The position numbers and the translations under genes are program-made. Under the pieces are notes generated by a model. That model saw nothing but the letters and a program-made list of their open reading frames with translations. It made no database searches and was not told the DNA's origin. Positions 1-12,857 of a stretch of 64,000 nucleotides of DNA are shown piece after piece. Location: the NCBI RefSeq assembly GCF_048771995.1, contig NC_133024.1, forward strand, positions 21,151,001 through 21,215,000, read 5' to 3'. How positions within the stretch are numbered: the first letter of the stretch is position 1; each line of letters begins with the position of its first letter. The stretch comes from Taeniopygia guttata. Lineage: Eukaryota > Chordata > Aves > Passeriformes > Estrildidae.

Positions 1-820
1 CACATAGGAAGGAGAAGCCCTCACAGGGGAAGTCTGTCCATAAAAACTAAGCCTGCAAAAAGGGAAATGTCACAACACTGTGGTTTGCTGTAAATAGAAA
101 CCACAACAGAAAGTTTGTATCAATTCTCCACCCTAAACAAGAAAAAGGGAGCACATAAACCACTACTTTTTAAAATTATCACTTATCTTCATAACAGTCT
201 GGTCAGTCCTTGTCACAGCTGTGCAAAGACCAATAGAAACTCAACTTCTTCAAGTAAGTCACCCAAATTTTAGGTCCCAAGCCACTTGTCCCATGAGCCT
301 GGAGACAGTAAAGCCTCACTGCCCTCAAGGGCTGCTGCTGGGCCTCAACAAATCACCTTTTCAAAAGGTGTCCCCTGCACCTGCAGTTACTCCCATGTGT
401 GGAAAAGGCCTCTCCCACAGCACTTATGAGACATTTAATAGAACAAACTAACACTAAACCCAAATGGGGTAGAGGGAGATGTGGACACCTTGTTTCTTCA
501 CTTTATGTAACTCCTCACCTGAACACCTATTTTCATGAACCTCAGATGGGCTCCCTACCACTGAGGTCCTGACCTCTCCGTACAACCAGGTTCAAATTAA
601 TTACTAGGTTTAAAAGTGACACAGGAAAGCAGGTGACAGGACAAAACAATCATATAGATTTCCTCAGAGTACTAAAAGACCTCAACCACAAAACACAGAC
701 ATAGAATACTAATCACGATGATTACTAGTAACACTTATGGTGCAACACAAGAACTCACAGCCATATCTCTCATACAGCCATGAGGTGTCTGCACTCTGAA
801 TGAACAAAGCATCACCATAC
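1..820 (-). other. ST3GAL6: Start of ST3GAL6 intron after the first coding exon
   Basis: This stretch lies downstream of the coding exon on the minus strand. Reading the minus strand I did not find the next ST3GAL6 coding exon, which should begin by completing a Trp codon. It is ordinary AT-rich sequence with no supported feature. Confidence 0.6.
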
Positions 821-909
821 CAGTAGAAGTTATTTCTCCAGAGATTTCCATGCAGGATACCATACATAACAGCAGCAGCCAGGATAAAAACCAGAATAAT
901 TCGTTTCAT
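821..909 (-). CDS. ST3GAL6: ST3GAL6 first coding exon (residues 1-30, partial gene)
   Basis: This is the N-terminus of a type 2 lactosamine alpha-2,3-sialyltransferase, a Golgi type II membrane enzyme that transfers sialic acid to terminal galactose on glycoproteins and glycolipids. On the minus strand an ATG at 909 opens a reading frame of 29 codons plus two bases. It has a very short basic cytosolic tail (Lys2, Arg3) and then a hydrophobic signal-anchor of about residues 4-19. The residues LW (23-24) and YW (29-30) fall at the same positions as I remember in mammalian ST3GAL6, with no gap. An AG acceptor at 921-922 follows a pyrimidine-rich tract, so the exon is 821-920 with an 11-nt 5'UTR. 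The donor GTATGG begins at 820, splitting the Trp30 codon. The catalytic domain with its sialyl motifs lies beyond the left edge. Other ST3GAL family members are the alternative, but the anchor sequence best fits ST3GAL6, and so does the CPOX neighbourhood. Confidence 0.85.
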
Positions 910-2399
910 GACTGATAAACCTGAAATGTAAGAAAAACAAAACAAGAAACTGAAACACAAGATGAACAAATGCATGAACTTTCTCGAAAGCATCTGGAAA
1001 CCTACAAGAGAGAAGTTATTATTATTACAGACATTCACTACCACCAGAAGTCTGATAGGTGATCCTTCCACTTTGGCTTCTCACAAAGACCCAGTGCCAG
1101 AAGTTGAATGCTGCTTTGCACCTAACATGTATGTGTTCTCTGCATAGAAGCATGGGTTCAGTCTAGGTTCTCTCTGAGGCCATGTGAGAGTAGAACTCTT
1201 CTGTCCACTGGCAGCCCAAAGAAACCGGCTGGCCTTTATAAGTATCAGTACTTCTCCTGTTTCTTGTGCCACACGCTATCATTTTCCATAATTACACAGT
1301 TAAACAAACACTGGCACAGTGCAGGTGGCAGATAGGCTGATGTTAATGAAACAGAACAGGGTATGAGCTGCCACAAATTTCTACTGCCTTTTTTAGGATC
1401 ACTGAATGTTCCTGAAGTCCAGTTTTGACATTTGAAGCTGCACTGAAACTATCTGCTTATGCCTGCAGTCTTCAGCTACTGACACAAGTCAAACTTCACT
1501 GCTCAAGCAGTGATTGTTATTTTCGCACATTACAAAGTGAGGAAAAAAAAGGTTAGGATCCCATCTATTGAACCTGTGAAATTATGAAGAAATATCAGAG
1601 AAAGTGTCTATTTTTCAAGTAGAGTCTTCACCTCATTGCACCGTCTAGCAAAAGAAAAGCAGAGAAATAACAGAAACTCATGTATCTGGCAAGACCGACC
1701 CAAGGAAAATCAAGTCCTATATTGCTCATATCTTACAAAGTGAGCAGCCTTTTCAGTAGCTATGAATGAACTACTGTTGCTGTCTTGTGAAAGTCCAAAA
1801 TAGCAATTTCAGCCACAAGTTACCATGGAAATTTACTTGACAGGTATAGCCTGCTACTATTCCACTTCTCCCCTAACAGTGTCATGATTACTTTACTTGA
1901 GTGCAACAAGCTGTACTTCCTTATTCTTCTCCACTCATATCTCTCACCAGAATTTAGCTGTAGAGTTAGAGATGTGGTTTTATAACAGTACCTACCAGTA
2001 ACAAAGCCATACAATGAACCAGGTAGAATCTATCAACCTTAAGTATGTCCCACAGGCTATCCTGCTCTATTTTGGAAGAAATATTTCATAGGCTGCAGCT
2101 GTTGCAATTCCAACCTTTCAACTCTCTTTGGGAAGTAGCACTGCCACTTTTCAGCTCCAGTTCTCTTGACTCTACTTGAAGGATCGCTGCAAATTTCTCT
2201 CGATAGTCACTCCCACCTTCTAGAACAACCTCTAAATTTTTGCAGTAATTCAGTAAGAGCTTTTCCCTAAAACTACAAAAATAGAGAAAAACTCACCTAC
2301 CAAGTTCAGTCATGTGTCATTAACAGCAGATGGTTCATAATCTCGAGTGCCATGACAAGACACATGCAGGGCAAGTGAGGGATCAGGCCTAGCAGCATG

Positions 2400-3545
2400 G
2401 GCTTATGAAAGGCAGGTCTGGCTTGACCAGCCCGATCTCCTTGTATGACAGTGTGCCCTGCACAGAGGATGAAGGAAAGGCTGTGTATTCTGGGTACCAA
2501 ATCCTTCATAAAGCCTTAGACAGCATTCCCCAAAGCATTCTCCTGGACAAACTGGCTGCTCATGGTTTGCATGGGTGTGCCCTCCACTGGAGAAAAAAGC
2601 TGGCTGGCTGGCTGGCTGAGCTCAAACACAGGTGGGGAACAGAGTTACATCCAACTGGCAGCCAGTTAGTAGTGGGGTTCCCAAGGCTCAGTCCTGTTTA
2701 ATGTTTTTAAAGAAAATATATGGTCTGGGCAAGGGGATCGAGTGCACCCTGTCAGTTTGCAGGTAACAAGCTGAGTGGGAGTGTAGGTTTGCTGGAGTGC
2801 AGGAAGGCTCTGCAGATCTGGAGAGGCTGGATCAATGTACCAAGGCCAACTGGAGGAGGTTCAGCAAGGTTAAGCTGAACTCTTCCGGGTCACAACAACC
2901 TCAAGCAGCACTGCAGGCTGGAGGAAGAGTGGCTGGAAAGCTCCCTGGCAGAAAAGAACCTGGGAGTGATGGTCAGCATTGGCTGAACATGAGCCAGTGC
3001 ATGCCCACATGGCCAAGACCAATGACATCCTGGCCTGGATCAGCAAGTATGGCCAGCAAGATGAAGGAAGAGATCACTCCCTCCTCTGTTCTCAGGAGGC
3101 TGCACCTTGAACCCACTGTTCAGTTATGGGCCCCTGACTGCACAACAGAGACTGAGGTGCTGGAGCAAGTCCAGAGAAGGACAAAGCTGCTGAAGTGTCT
3201 GGAGAAGCAGCAGCTCAAATGGAGACCTTGTCATTCTCTACACCACCTGAAATGGATTTGTAGCAAGGTCTACAAGTTGGTCTCTTCTCCCAGGCAGCAA
3301 GTGACAAGACAAGCAGAAACAGCCTCAAGTTGTACCAGAGGACATTTAAATTAGGCATCAGAAAAAAAAATTTCTGAAGGGGTTGTCAAGCACGGAACAA
3401 TCAGCCAAGGGAAGTGGTTGAGTCACCATTTTTGAAGGTATTTAAAAGATATCTAGGTGTGACACTTGAGAACATGTTTGAGTGGTGGATCTGGCAGTGC
3501 AGGGCTAATGGCTGGACTCCATGATCTTTTCCAACCTAAGTGGTG
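2400..3545 (+). mobile_element. CR1 LINE fragment (reverse transcriptase plus 3' end), decayed
   Basis: This is a 5'-truncated CR1 non-LTR retrotransposon, the dominant bird LINE, in sense orientation. Broken pieces of the ORF2 reverse transcriptase are readable. Around 2500-2600 is the segment 'KALDSIPQSILLDKLAAHG', and around 2680 a relic of the 'GVPQGS' region. The later part (2800-3300) matches the familiar ORF2 C-terminus and 3'UTR, including 'gtgctggagcaagtccaga' and 'cccaggcagcaagtgac'. It closes at about 3545 with the standard 'tggactccatgatcttttcc' tail. The FADD catalytic region near 2755-2770 is broken by a small deletion and there are other frameshifts, so the copy is dead. The open frames at 2405-2701 and 2797-3354 are leftovers of this element, not host genes. 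Confidence 0.88.
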
Positions 3546-6535
3546 CTATTATTTACTTGAAAAAGACACTGCACTCTCTAATAGTTTTTTCCTTTCACTA
3601 TTAGTAGTTTTACCCACTCCTGCTTTGAAAAGGTTTGCCAAAACATCCACTAAAGTGTTTATCCTTACTCCCTAATTCAATCAATGCAAATTTGAACTAA
3701 ACAGAACACAACAAACCAGCTCTTTAGATGAAGTTGCTAAACTAGCAACTGATTAAATTGCTGATTTTGCTGACTTTAGTGTAAGAAAGAACCTTGCTGA
3801 AGAGTCAGACCAAGCTACAAAACAGAGAAAATTCAGGGAAAAGCAGCCCAAAAAGGATTGACTAAAAGCCAAAAATATTATTAGCAACAGTATTTTTCAC
3901 AGAGGGGAAAAGAAATTGTTCCACTTGCGAAGTATTTACAAAGATATTCATACAGCCTGGAAAAAAAAATCATTAAAACATGAGAAGATAAGTCAGCATC
4001 ATTCTTCGAACAGGATCATAAGGGATCTGTAACAACTTTCTGTGTTTATGTAAGACACTCAGCCTGGTACAGATGTGATAATGGGTCCATCCCAGCTCCA
4101 AACAACCAATCACAGGTACACCCTTATGTACCTAACTCAGCCCTTAGACACATCAAATGGTCTTTAATTATATAAGTATCTTCTTACCATATCATCCCCC
4201 AGTGCCTGGCTTCATTCCATGTTTGAGAGAAAGTTCTGTAGCCAAGAAAGTCTTCACTAAGAAGACTGTTTTTCTTAATCTGGTTTAGTAAACATTGCCT
4301 TGTTTACAGAAGAAATTATTCTGGGAGTATTTTTAATCATGACAGCATCTTCCAGCTCTTCCTTTCTATTTTAAAACAGCTGAATGTTGTAGAAAGTCAA
4401 TCAAAGGGAAACAAACTCCTACAATGCAAATATTGAACTAGAAAATTCCCATAGTCAGATGCAAGAAAATAGGGAATTGAGAAGACACAGTTCAGATGGA
4501 AAACAGCAGGTCCATTGCAGTTTATTCACTTCAACACAAGAGCCAGCAGATTGATTTAAGCCCATCAACCCAAGTGACAGAGGACATGGCTCCCTCCCTT
4601 AGGTCAATGTCAATCAGAGTTAGGGAAGACAAAGCTGGAATTCAACTATTCCATTTTCTCCTCTTTCTTAAAACCCTACAGTGATTTACACAATGAAAGG
4701 AACAAGGAACCCTGTATGACCATGCCTGATGATCACAGTGTCAGCTGGTCAATTTTCTGAAAGCAAGCAATGGGATATGGAAGTGCTGCGAAAAATGCAT
4801 GGGCATTTTTTAATAGTAATCTAAGCTAACTTCTGTGGGTCAACTTCCCACCTCCCCCAGAGGATAGAATTACAGTTACAGAATTAGACAAGATTGACTC
4901 TGTTACGGTATTAAGACAACCTCAGAGACCAGCCTGCATCTCCTATTGACAGATAGATTCCTCCAAGCTCCCATCAACCCACCAGAAAAACTCATTTGGG
5001 TATATGATCTATTAACTATATAAGACCTGAGGCTAATATTTTCTTCCCTTGGTGGAAGCAGGGAACCCCCATACTTGTCAGAGGCGAATCATTACTTAAA
5101 ATTAGTTTTTATTCTAGTACAGTGTGGTATCTGCTATGAGCCACTATCTCACACCCTATCTTCCAACTTACACTTGCAGTTGATGCAGTGATGCCACAGA
5201 ACAAACCCTGCAGGAATCTACAACTGTTGGACCAGGCAGTCAAATGATCCCACTACCATCACCTTTCTTTCATAGCACTTGTAAGCCTTCCTTTCTTCCT
5301 TAAAAATTACTAGTGTTAATAGCACAATGCAGGAAGATTTTCCATCTATCCTACTTATTTTCTAAAGTACCTCTGACTACTACTGAAGTTGATTTAAAAA
5401 ATATTTAACTATAAACTGGTTGCTACTAAATTAAATACTAGGCAGCTTAAAACAATCTTAACTCCATAAACTGTCACAAGACAATGTAAGTTCTTTGCTG
5501 GTGCCATTAAGTGACAGCCTGAAAATTTCAGCTCACTGGGACCCTGGATTCCTAGCTCTTGTAGCTGTGAGGGAGGAAGTGAGCTTGAAAGTATGCTTTG
5601 AGCAGACCTTGAAATTTGAAGGGACAGCACAAAAAGCAGTGGGTTTGAGCTTGTGACCTCCAGCACTGTTTCCTTTTGGTCAGGATGTAGCACATGCCTG
5701 GTGAAACAACCACGCAGCAAAAATATTATCGAGGAAGGAGCCCTCACATCATCATCCTTCTCAACCTGTACAACACGACCACATTACAGCACAGATGTAT
5801 TTCTTCTGCCAAATCTAAACACTGTTCACTCTTCCAGTTCTTGCTCTAAGTAAGAATTGCACTGTTCATTAATTCTTCCCCTCTTCAGGAAGAGAATGCT
5901 GCAGAGAGACTACGCAACAGCACTGCCACACAGTCTAAAAGGTACTGAAGTGGCTGAGTCAGTCTAGTGCTTTCCCTCACTCCCATGCACCTGAAATTCT
6001 CATCATTTCTAATGTTCTTTTTCAATTTAGTTTAAGAAAGTCCTCAGAAATACTGTTTAAGCAAGATTAGGTTTAAGCAAGTATTGGGTTATCCTAGCAA
6101 AGTGGCTCAGAATTAAAACTAGTTTTCTAACTCTCCAACAATGCAGACTTGGTTTTGAAGTGGTATTTTTGAAGTTGTACATTTATCAGCATCAGAATTA
6201 GAAAAGGTTCTTGTTAACCTGTCATGCCCCACACCAAACCAAAGCAGTTATTCCTGTTCCTGAAAACCTGCGCAAACCATGACACTAAAAAAACTAAGGT
6301 TTTACTGTATCAAAATGACACTAAGGTCTGCCAGCATCACACCACACATACAAGTAACTACTGCCAAAGTTACTCCTTGCACTGGAAGAGAAGACACTTT
6401 CTGCCCTAATCTCTTCCAACAACATGGAGATAAGCAATAGAGGAACAATTTGCTGTCTATGACAACTGATGTCTTCTTCCTCTCCAAGAAAATACCAAAC
6501 TACCCATTTACTTCCACAGTACGCAGGTATCTGAG

Positions 6536-6583
6536 GAAAAAAAAAAGAAAAAAAAAAACCAAAAACAAACAAACAAACAAAAA
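6536..6583. repeat. A-rich low-complexity tract
   Basis: Two long A runs are followed by a short (CAAA)n stretch. It is simple sequence with no sign of a coding role. Confidence 0.8.
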
Positions 6584-7728
6584 ACTAGTCTTTATCCAAA
6601 CACAACTTCTCTCTGTTAAGGAAAGTTTCCAGTGTTTCCCCTATCATTTCTTCTCTGTCCAAATATTGCAGCAAGCCTGCCAACAAAACGCAAAGTAACA
6701 TTTTCTCCAAGTCCCCAACAGCAAGCAATAATGTCCAGTAGATATGACATCACAGTAGTAGAGATGTTTAATAGATTTAGTCAATCTTTGTTCTTTATCA
6801 GCTCCTATGGCCAGAAATGTAGCCTCTGTTGACATTAATTTACTGTAGAGACACAGACTAGAGCTGTGCCCATCTTTGATTTTGTGCAGCATTTCAGGAC
6901 AGGCTGCAATATATTTATTTTAGGGCCTAAGTGCTTGTCTCCCTCCGCTTCATCATCCTGCTAATGGTGAAACATATTCTGTACCACCAGAGACAGCAAG
7001 GCATTTATTACTTTGTGGACAATTCAGGATTCTTTTATTCCATTTTTGTCTTTCAATACAGACAGTGGTATTGTGTTCTTCAGAGCATAACTGCCTGCTA
7101 GGCCAAGCAAAATGAAAATGCAACTTAGTATTTTTCACTAATAATGATTATTATTTCAGTTTCCTTTTATCCAGAGCCCAAAAGATTTCTGCATCACTTT
7201 CCCTCTAGTGTGGCTGTGCAGACGTACTTATAATCTCAGAAACTCTTCCCACACAGGCATATCCTTTGGCAAAAGGATACTGATAAAGATTTCAAGTTCA
7301 GTTAAATCTATTGTACTTTCACCCCCTCTAATACTGATTTACCTACACAGCACTGCTGCCTTCCCAAAGGCTGCAGGAACAAGCACTGTTCACCTCTGTG
7401 TTTTGGGCAGAATAGATGATACAGCACCTACAGCTCTCCAAACCTTATCTCCATTTCCACACATCCACACATTCTCACCTCATCACATCAAAAAAAGATC
7501 AGAAAAACAAAAGTTTGTAGCCTTCAAAGAGCACATGTCATCAATACAGAGGGTTTGGCAAAAGCTGCAGAAGGCCTACAAGTCCTGACTTACAGTCTCA
7601 TCACCCTGCTCAGACTCCCTTATTCTTACTGCATGAGATAAGGTGTCATCTGTTCAGTGGCTAACTCCCTTTTCCCTCTTCTTCCCTCCTTCTGCCCGAG
7701 GACCCAGGAGCTCTTACACATACACCAC

Positions 7729-7750
7729 GGGGGCGGGTTGGGGGGGGGGC
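7729..7750 (+). repeat. G-rich tract, possible G-quadruplex
   Basis: Runs of five, three and about ten consecutive Gs lie within 22 bases, interrupted only by C and TT. This could fold as a quadruplex on the plus strand. It lies in the presumed first intron of ST3GAL6. No function is shown. Confidence 0.6.
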
Positions 7751-10119
7751 ACAATCAGAAAGAAATTAGAGGCAGCATGCACTCATCAGACTGTTTCCTG
7801 GAGATCAAAGAGGCATGTGTACAAGCCTAGGTCAAGGTAGAAGCTTTTTAAAGCTTACTAAAACAGGTCCCAATTTGGCTGCAAAAGAAAATGCCATGAT
7901 CCTGTTCTCGGAGGCACCACAACCAATTATGTGCATTGTTTCACACATATTCACTTTTGGGCCTATTGATGCAAAATTTCACATCACTTCTAACTGACAT
8001 GAAATACCAGCTCCACAGATGAGAAACAGAAGCACAAAGCATCAGCCAGTGCATCCTGCCAGAAAATCCTGGTGAGCAAAATACAAGAAAGCACAGGCAT
8101 TGGGCTCCACTGAAATGGCCCTTGAATAGGAGCAGTATTCTGGCTGAGTTCTTCAGCCCTGCTGAGAGGCAGAATATGTCGCCTCCAGCTTGGGGCTGTC
8201 ACAGGGTTGCTAGTATTTTGGCTGATTATCACAGCGCAGTGTGGATGCCTGGCACTAGATGAAGGTGACAGCGTTCTCCATGGCATGGTGCACACACACA
8301 ACTAAAATTGCAAGCACAAAAAAGAGATAACTGAACTGATATTTTTCATCTGGTAAATGATGTTTTAATTATTTTTTCCCTCCAAGACATAAAACAATAT
8401 TCTTTAATGTTCCAAGATGGCTTAGGATTTATTCCAATAATGGACACACAGTTAAACACTGCTAAACCAAGCTTAAAAATCAGCCCTGGATAGATCCAAA
8501 TGCAACTTGTGGCTTTGCGGGGAAAGAGAATAATAACTACTGGATTCTCATCTAACTGGTACTTTGTCAGTATCACAGATTTCCAGAAACCTTGCCTGTT
8601 ACTGCAACCAAGAGTACATCTTCTTGCCAGTCTTTGTTCCTTGAGATGAGGGAGGACAAGAAGCAGACAATCTATGCAAAGGCACACGTAAGATGGGAAC
8701 AGATGTTTCCATATGCTTTCCCTGTCCTGACCCTCTAGAGCCCTCCCACCAGCACACTTCACTTCTTTTCCCTCCTTCCTCCCGTGGGCTTGGAATACAG
8801 ACAAGCAGTTTCTGTCACAGCCAGCAGCCACAGAGATGCCGTACAGTACACAAACAATTATTTGAGGTTTGGTCAGAAGCTAACCTGTGCACACAAAGTC
8901 AAACACAAGTATGAGCTGAGCACAAATAGCTCTGCTTCCTCAACTCCCAAAGCTTTAACCAAACATAAAAAAATCCAGCTCTAACTGTATCTTACAAAAA
9001 TATTAAACCCCCACACACAAAGCCAGTAATATCACCTTAGCTGGCAGACGTTTTCGTAGCCCTCTTATGTTCTCCTAGATTAACCTTTAAAGCTTTAGCC
9101 AGCCTAAGCTAGGTTGCTAATTATGTTTTACACATCATAGATGTCTGTATAATAAGTCAAAGAACAAAGAAACAGAGTATTATAAATCCATGCAGCTCTT
9201 CTGCAAGCTGTGGTGACAACACTGCTCCTTCCCAGTCTGTTTTCCCTTTTCCTTCAGCTCTTTTTCCAGAAGGGACTGAAATATAAACAAGCCATGGAAC
9301 ATGTTCAGGGGGTCAGAGTTGAGGTAATTTTCTTCTCATACTTTGACTTACACAGTGGAAAGGTTTCAGTCAAATTGAGCTGCTCTTCCTGCAAGGAACA
9401 GAGCATCATGAAGGAGTTCTTTTGCTTCTTCATCTCCTTTTTAAAAAGCCAAGACTACAGAAATATTACACAGTGCTTGAAAGAATAGAAAATTATTAAT
9501 AGAAAAATATGCGACCCAGTACTAAATCAGTTACTCACTCACACCACTGTTCTTTGTCTGCAAGTACCTGCAGAGTCCGAGGATTGAGGTCAAGCCAGCA
9601 ATCCTTCTTAGGTTTCCCAGAGAGAAAAAAATGTAAAAAAGTAGGAGAAATGGCTGAAAAAAGGCGAATTAGTCAGGTTTCAAAACAGTTCCATTAGAAA
9701 CCCTACCTGGCTCGTCATTTTTTCATCCAGGAACTATGATCAATCTAAACAAATAGAAGGTCCAACCAGAAAATTTGATCTGTATTTATTATATGCATAC
9801 ATTCACTACTGCATTAAGTCCACCTTAAAACAAGCCACACCTAGTCTTCTAACAATGCCTAGGATATCCAAAACATCCTGGCTGATTTGGAACTAGTGAT
9901 TTAATCTCAGCTCTTACTAAAATGGCTGGAATTACGAAACTAAATCTACCAGTCAGGGGGAAACAAAGAACAAATCTCAACACCAGATTAAAATAAATCC
10001 CCCCCAAAAAATCCAAGGAAATAATACACACAAAAAAACCACAACACCAAAGCCCACACACAAGCAAAATTAGGGCTCTCAGGGGCATGGAAAAAATATG
10101 GTACGGTTTTTGTTGCCTT

Positions 10120-10133
10120 CCCCCCCCCCCCCC
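10120..10133. repeat. Poly(C) homopolymer, 14 bases
   Basis: An uninterrupted run of 14 Cs (poly-G on the minus strand). Its length may be a sequencing or assembly artefact. Confidence 0.8.
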
Positions 10134-11644
10134 ACAGTGGATAACAGAGGGTTAATTTACTTGCTTCACTACCAGCACCTGAAGAATTAAACGCTTCCCA
10201 TCTACACTGACAATAAATCCCAAGTAGATCTGACTATTTTCTCACTTCACTGTAGCAGTACCAATTCTGATCCATACTGGTGTCGGAATCTGTCCCTAAA
10301 TAGAAACAGATGCTTTTTGTATGACTAGTTTTCACAGTAATATTTGTAAACCTCAGTCATGATAAATTTCAAATGCACTAGGACTCCCATCATCAGATGG
10401 CAGAGCTTTTTACTGTCATTTTTATTGTCCATATTTCACCACATTTTAAAAAGGAACAGGTTACATTACCCAGGTTTGTATGGATTAGGAAGCACAAAAA
10501 ATAGGTGTGAACATGCACCTAGACAGCATACAAAACTGTTACATTTTCATTTAAATAACTTGCCAAACATGTCTGTAGTCAGAGCCCCAAACACAATATA
10601 TTTCTTCATTTTTGCTATGTTGCTCCCTGTCTTGCCTTAACTGGCAATGAAAAATAAAAAAACCCCATATCACCACCACCCCAAAGAAAGCCCAAAACCA
10701 GCCACCAAAAAAATTCCCTAAATCCGGAGCTGTATGTGATGCAATTTGCCCCACTATCAAATTCTGCAAGACAATCTGCTGCAAGGAATCTGTGCAGAAG
10801 AGAGCTCTGGGATTCTCAGGAATGCAGCAAAACAAGTAAGTGAAAAGTGTAAAGCTAAATTAACTCAGGAAGGGAGGAAAATGGAGATAAGTGGTAGCAC
10901 TTACCCCCACACTACTACAAAATCTTGGAAGCTTCTCACAGCAGGGATCCTGACAGCTCGGGAGAAATCTGCAGTACACCAGCAGTTTGAGCAGCTTCTC
11001 TGATAAAGTTAAAGCCTTACATTTCCCAGTGCTCTCAATGAACGCATTGACTTTGCCTTTGGATGAAAATCAGAACACAAAACTTCAGTGCTAACTACCA
11101 TCAGAAAACTAATCCCAAACTGACAGTGCCACACTGGAAAAACTTGAATATTGTAAACATTAAGACTATTTTCACAAGCCTTCTTTATACACAGCTTTGT
11201 TTTCTTAGCACTGAAGTTCAAATACATTATCTACAATAGCAACAAAACCACCCAAAAGAAAAGCTCTAATGAGCCACTTCATAATCATGATGCTGTGTGG
11301 ACATAAAATGTTTTAAAACTCACAAAAAAACATTGTACAGTTTGCCTCAGAGCCTGTATCTGATCCCCTAAAGGCTTTCAGTGCTTTGTTTTGTTTCTTA
11401 AATGTGACAGGAAAAATTACCACATAGAATATCCAAACAGTGCATATCCTGAGGACTGAGAGCTACAAGATACACAGCAATGCAGAAAAATGCAGGCCTG
11501 TACAACATTTAACACTAGGTAAAATCCTGGCATCTTCTCTGAATGGGAAAGGTTACCAGTGAGTCTACATGCATAAAGATGTTAAAAAAAAAAATTGTTT
11601 GTAAGGTAGTGAGCTTCCCAAGTGGAACACAGATTAAGGTGTAT

Positions 11645-12260
11645 TGTCGGAATCTGTGGGTATTGGTGATTCCGAGATTGTAGAAAGTCTCTGTCTTTCT
11701 GCCCCATTGCCAAAGAAGAAGCCATAATTCGTCTGTGCTGTTTTCAAGGTTGTTTATTCTTGCTTATCTCTAACATGTTCTGCTGCCCTGCCGCAGGTCT
11801 GTCCTGCAGGGCAGCGTGCGGGGCTCTGCCCCCAGTGGGATGTTACAAACATTATATACCAGAAACTACGTGTACTATATTTACAATAATGTGCCAATAT
11901 CCATCATCTACGTTAAACAGCGTGTCCCCAGCCTAAACCAATAGAAAAATGCCAACACCACAGTGAAACATGGAGGGCATGAAGAAGGAGGAAAAGGACA
12001 AGACACACCCAATTTCCTCCATCTTGTCCCCTCTGAATTCCTAATCTAGAAACCTAAAATTTTACTTTTGCACCTGTGCCACACTTAATTATTACTCTTA
12101 TCAAACACTCAGAGCTTGTAATTCATCCTGTAAGATTGAAAACTCCTCTCCATGGACAGAGATCACAGTGTCTCTCGGGGCTCTGTACAGGGGGGTTCCT
12201 GACCCCTGCCAGGGTCCCAGACCTGCCAGGACAGCCAGAGGGAAGCCCTGGATTCCCACA
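11645..12260 (-). mobile_element. Solo LTR of an endogenous retrovirus, copy A
   Basis: This 616-bp element is bounded by TG...CA ends and flanked by a perfect 6-bp direct repeat GTGTAT (11639-11644 and 12261-12266), the duplicated target site. Its ends form a short imperfect inverted repeat (TGTCGGAATC / GATTCCCACA). Transcription signals place it on the minus strand: a TATATAAT box at about 11850-11858 and an AATAAA signal at 11753-11758, in the order U3-TATA-poly(A) expected of an LTR. No internal retroviral genes are attached, so this is a solo LTR left by recombination between the two LTRs of a provirus. It sits in the presumed first intron of ST3GAL6, in the same transcriptional direction. 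A second copy is at 40828-41445. Confidence 0.9.
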
Positions 12261-12790
12261 GTGTATCTCAGTTCAGCATTTAGAGTATCATTCATCGTGT
12301 TTCATTAAACAAAACTGAAATCAAATTCATAACAAAGAACAAATTATCAGGCTAAACAGTGTAAACCCAGAACTGGAATTCTTCACAGGGCAACTGTTAG
12401 TTGCTGTAACAGAATTCAGCCCCTTGCAGAAGTTTGCACATGTTCATTTATGTATTTGTGTGTATTCAGAGCAATGAAGTGATACTACAGCAATCTGTAC
12501 TGCAGCGCAAACTTCTAGTGGGTATCCATCTTAAAGTGCAGCGCATAGCCCTGAACTATGCACTTCAGTTTTCTTACCCATGCAAGAGGAAAGCTAATTA
12601 TATCTGATGGTAATCTTCAACTGTCATCTGTCTGGGAGGAAAGCTGCCTACATTAGTCACTACAGCATGCTGGGAAAGCTTACATGTTTTTTTCAGCACT
12701 ACACAGACACACATTTAGAAGATTTTCAGACCTCAGTCCTCACTAAAGGTTAAACACAACCTCCTTCCTCCCCAACACTGACACACTGCT

Positions 12791-12811
12791 TCCTTTTTCT
12801 TTTTTTTTTTT

Positions 12812-12852
<41 letters not shown>
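12791..12852. repeat. Long poly(T) tract, about 62 bases
   Basis: A nearly pure T run with two CC interruptions at 12812-12813 and an earlier C. It could be the poly(A) tail of a minus-strand retroposed transcript, but the sequence to its right shows no recognisable gene and no AATAAA close by. It may also be a plain homopolymer expansion. Confidence 0.75.

Positions 12853-12857
<5 letters not shown>

Noticed and set aside
2405-3354. 98- and 185-codon frames that could look like genes
   Set aside because: They are decayed CR1 reverse-transcriptase and 3' sequence.
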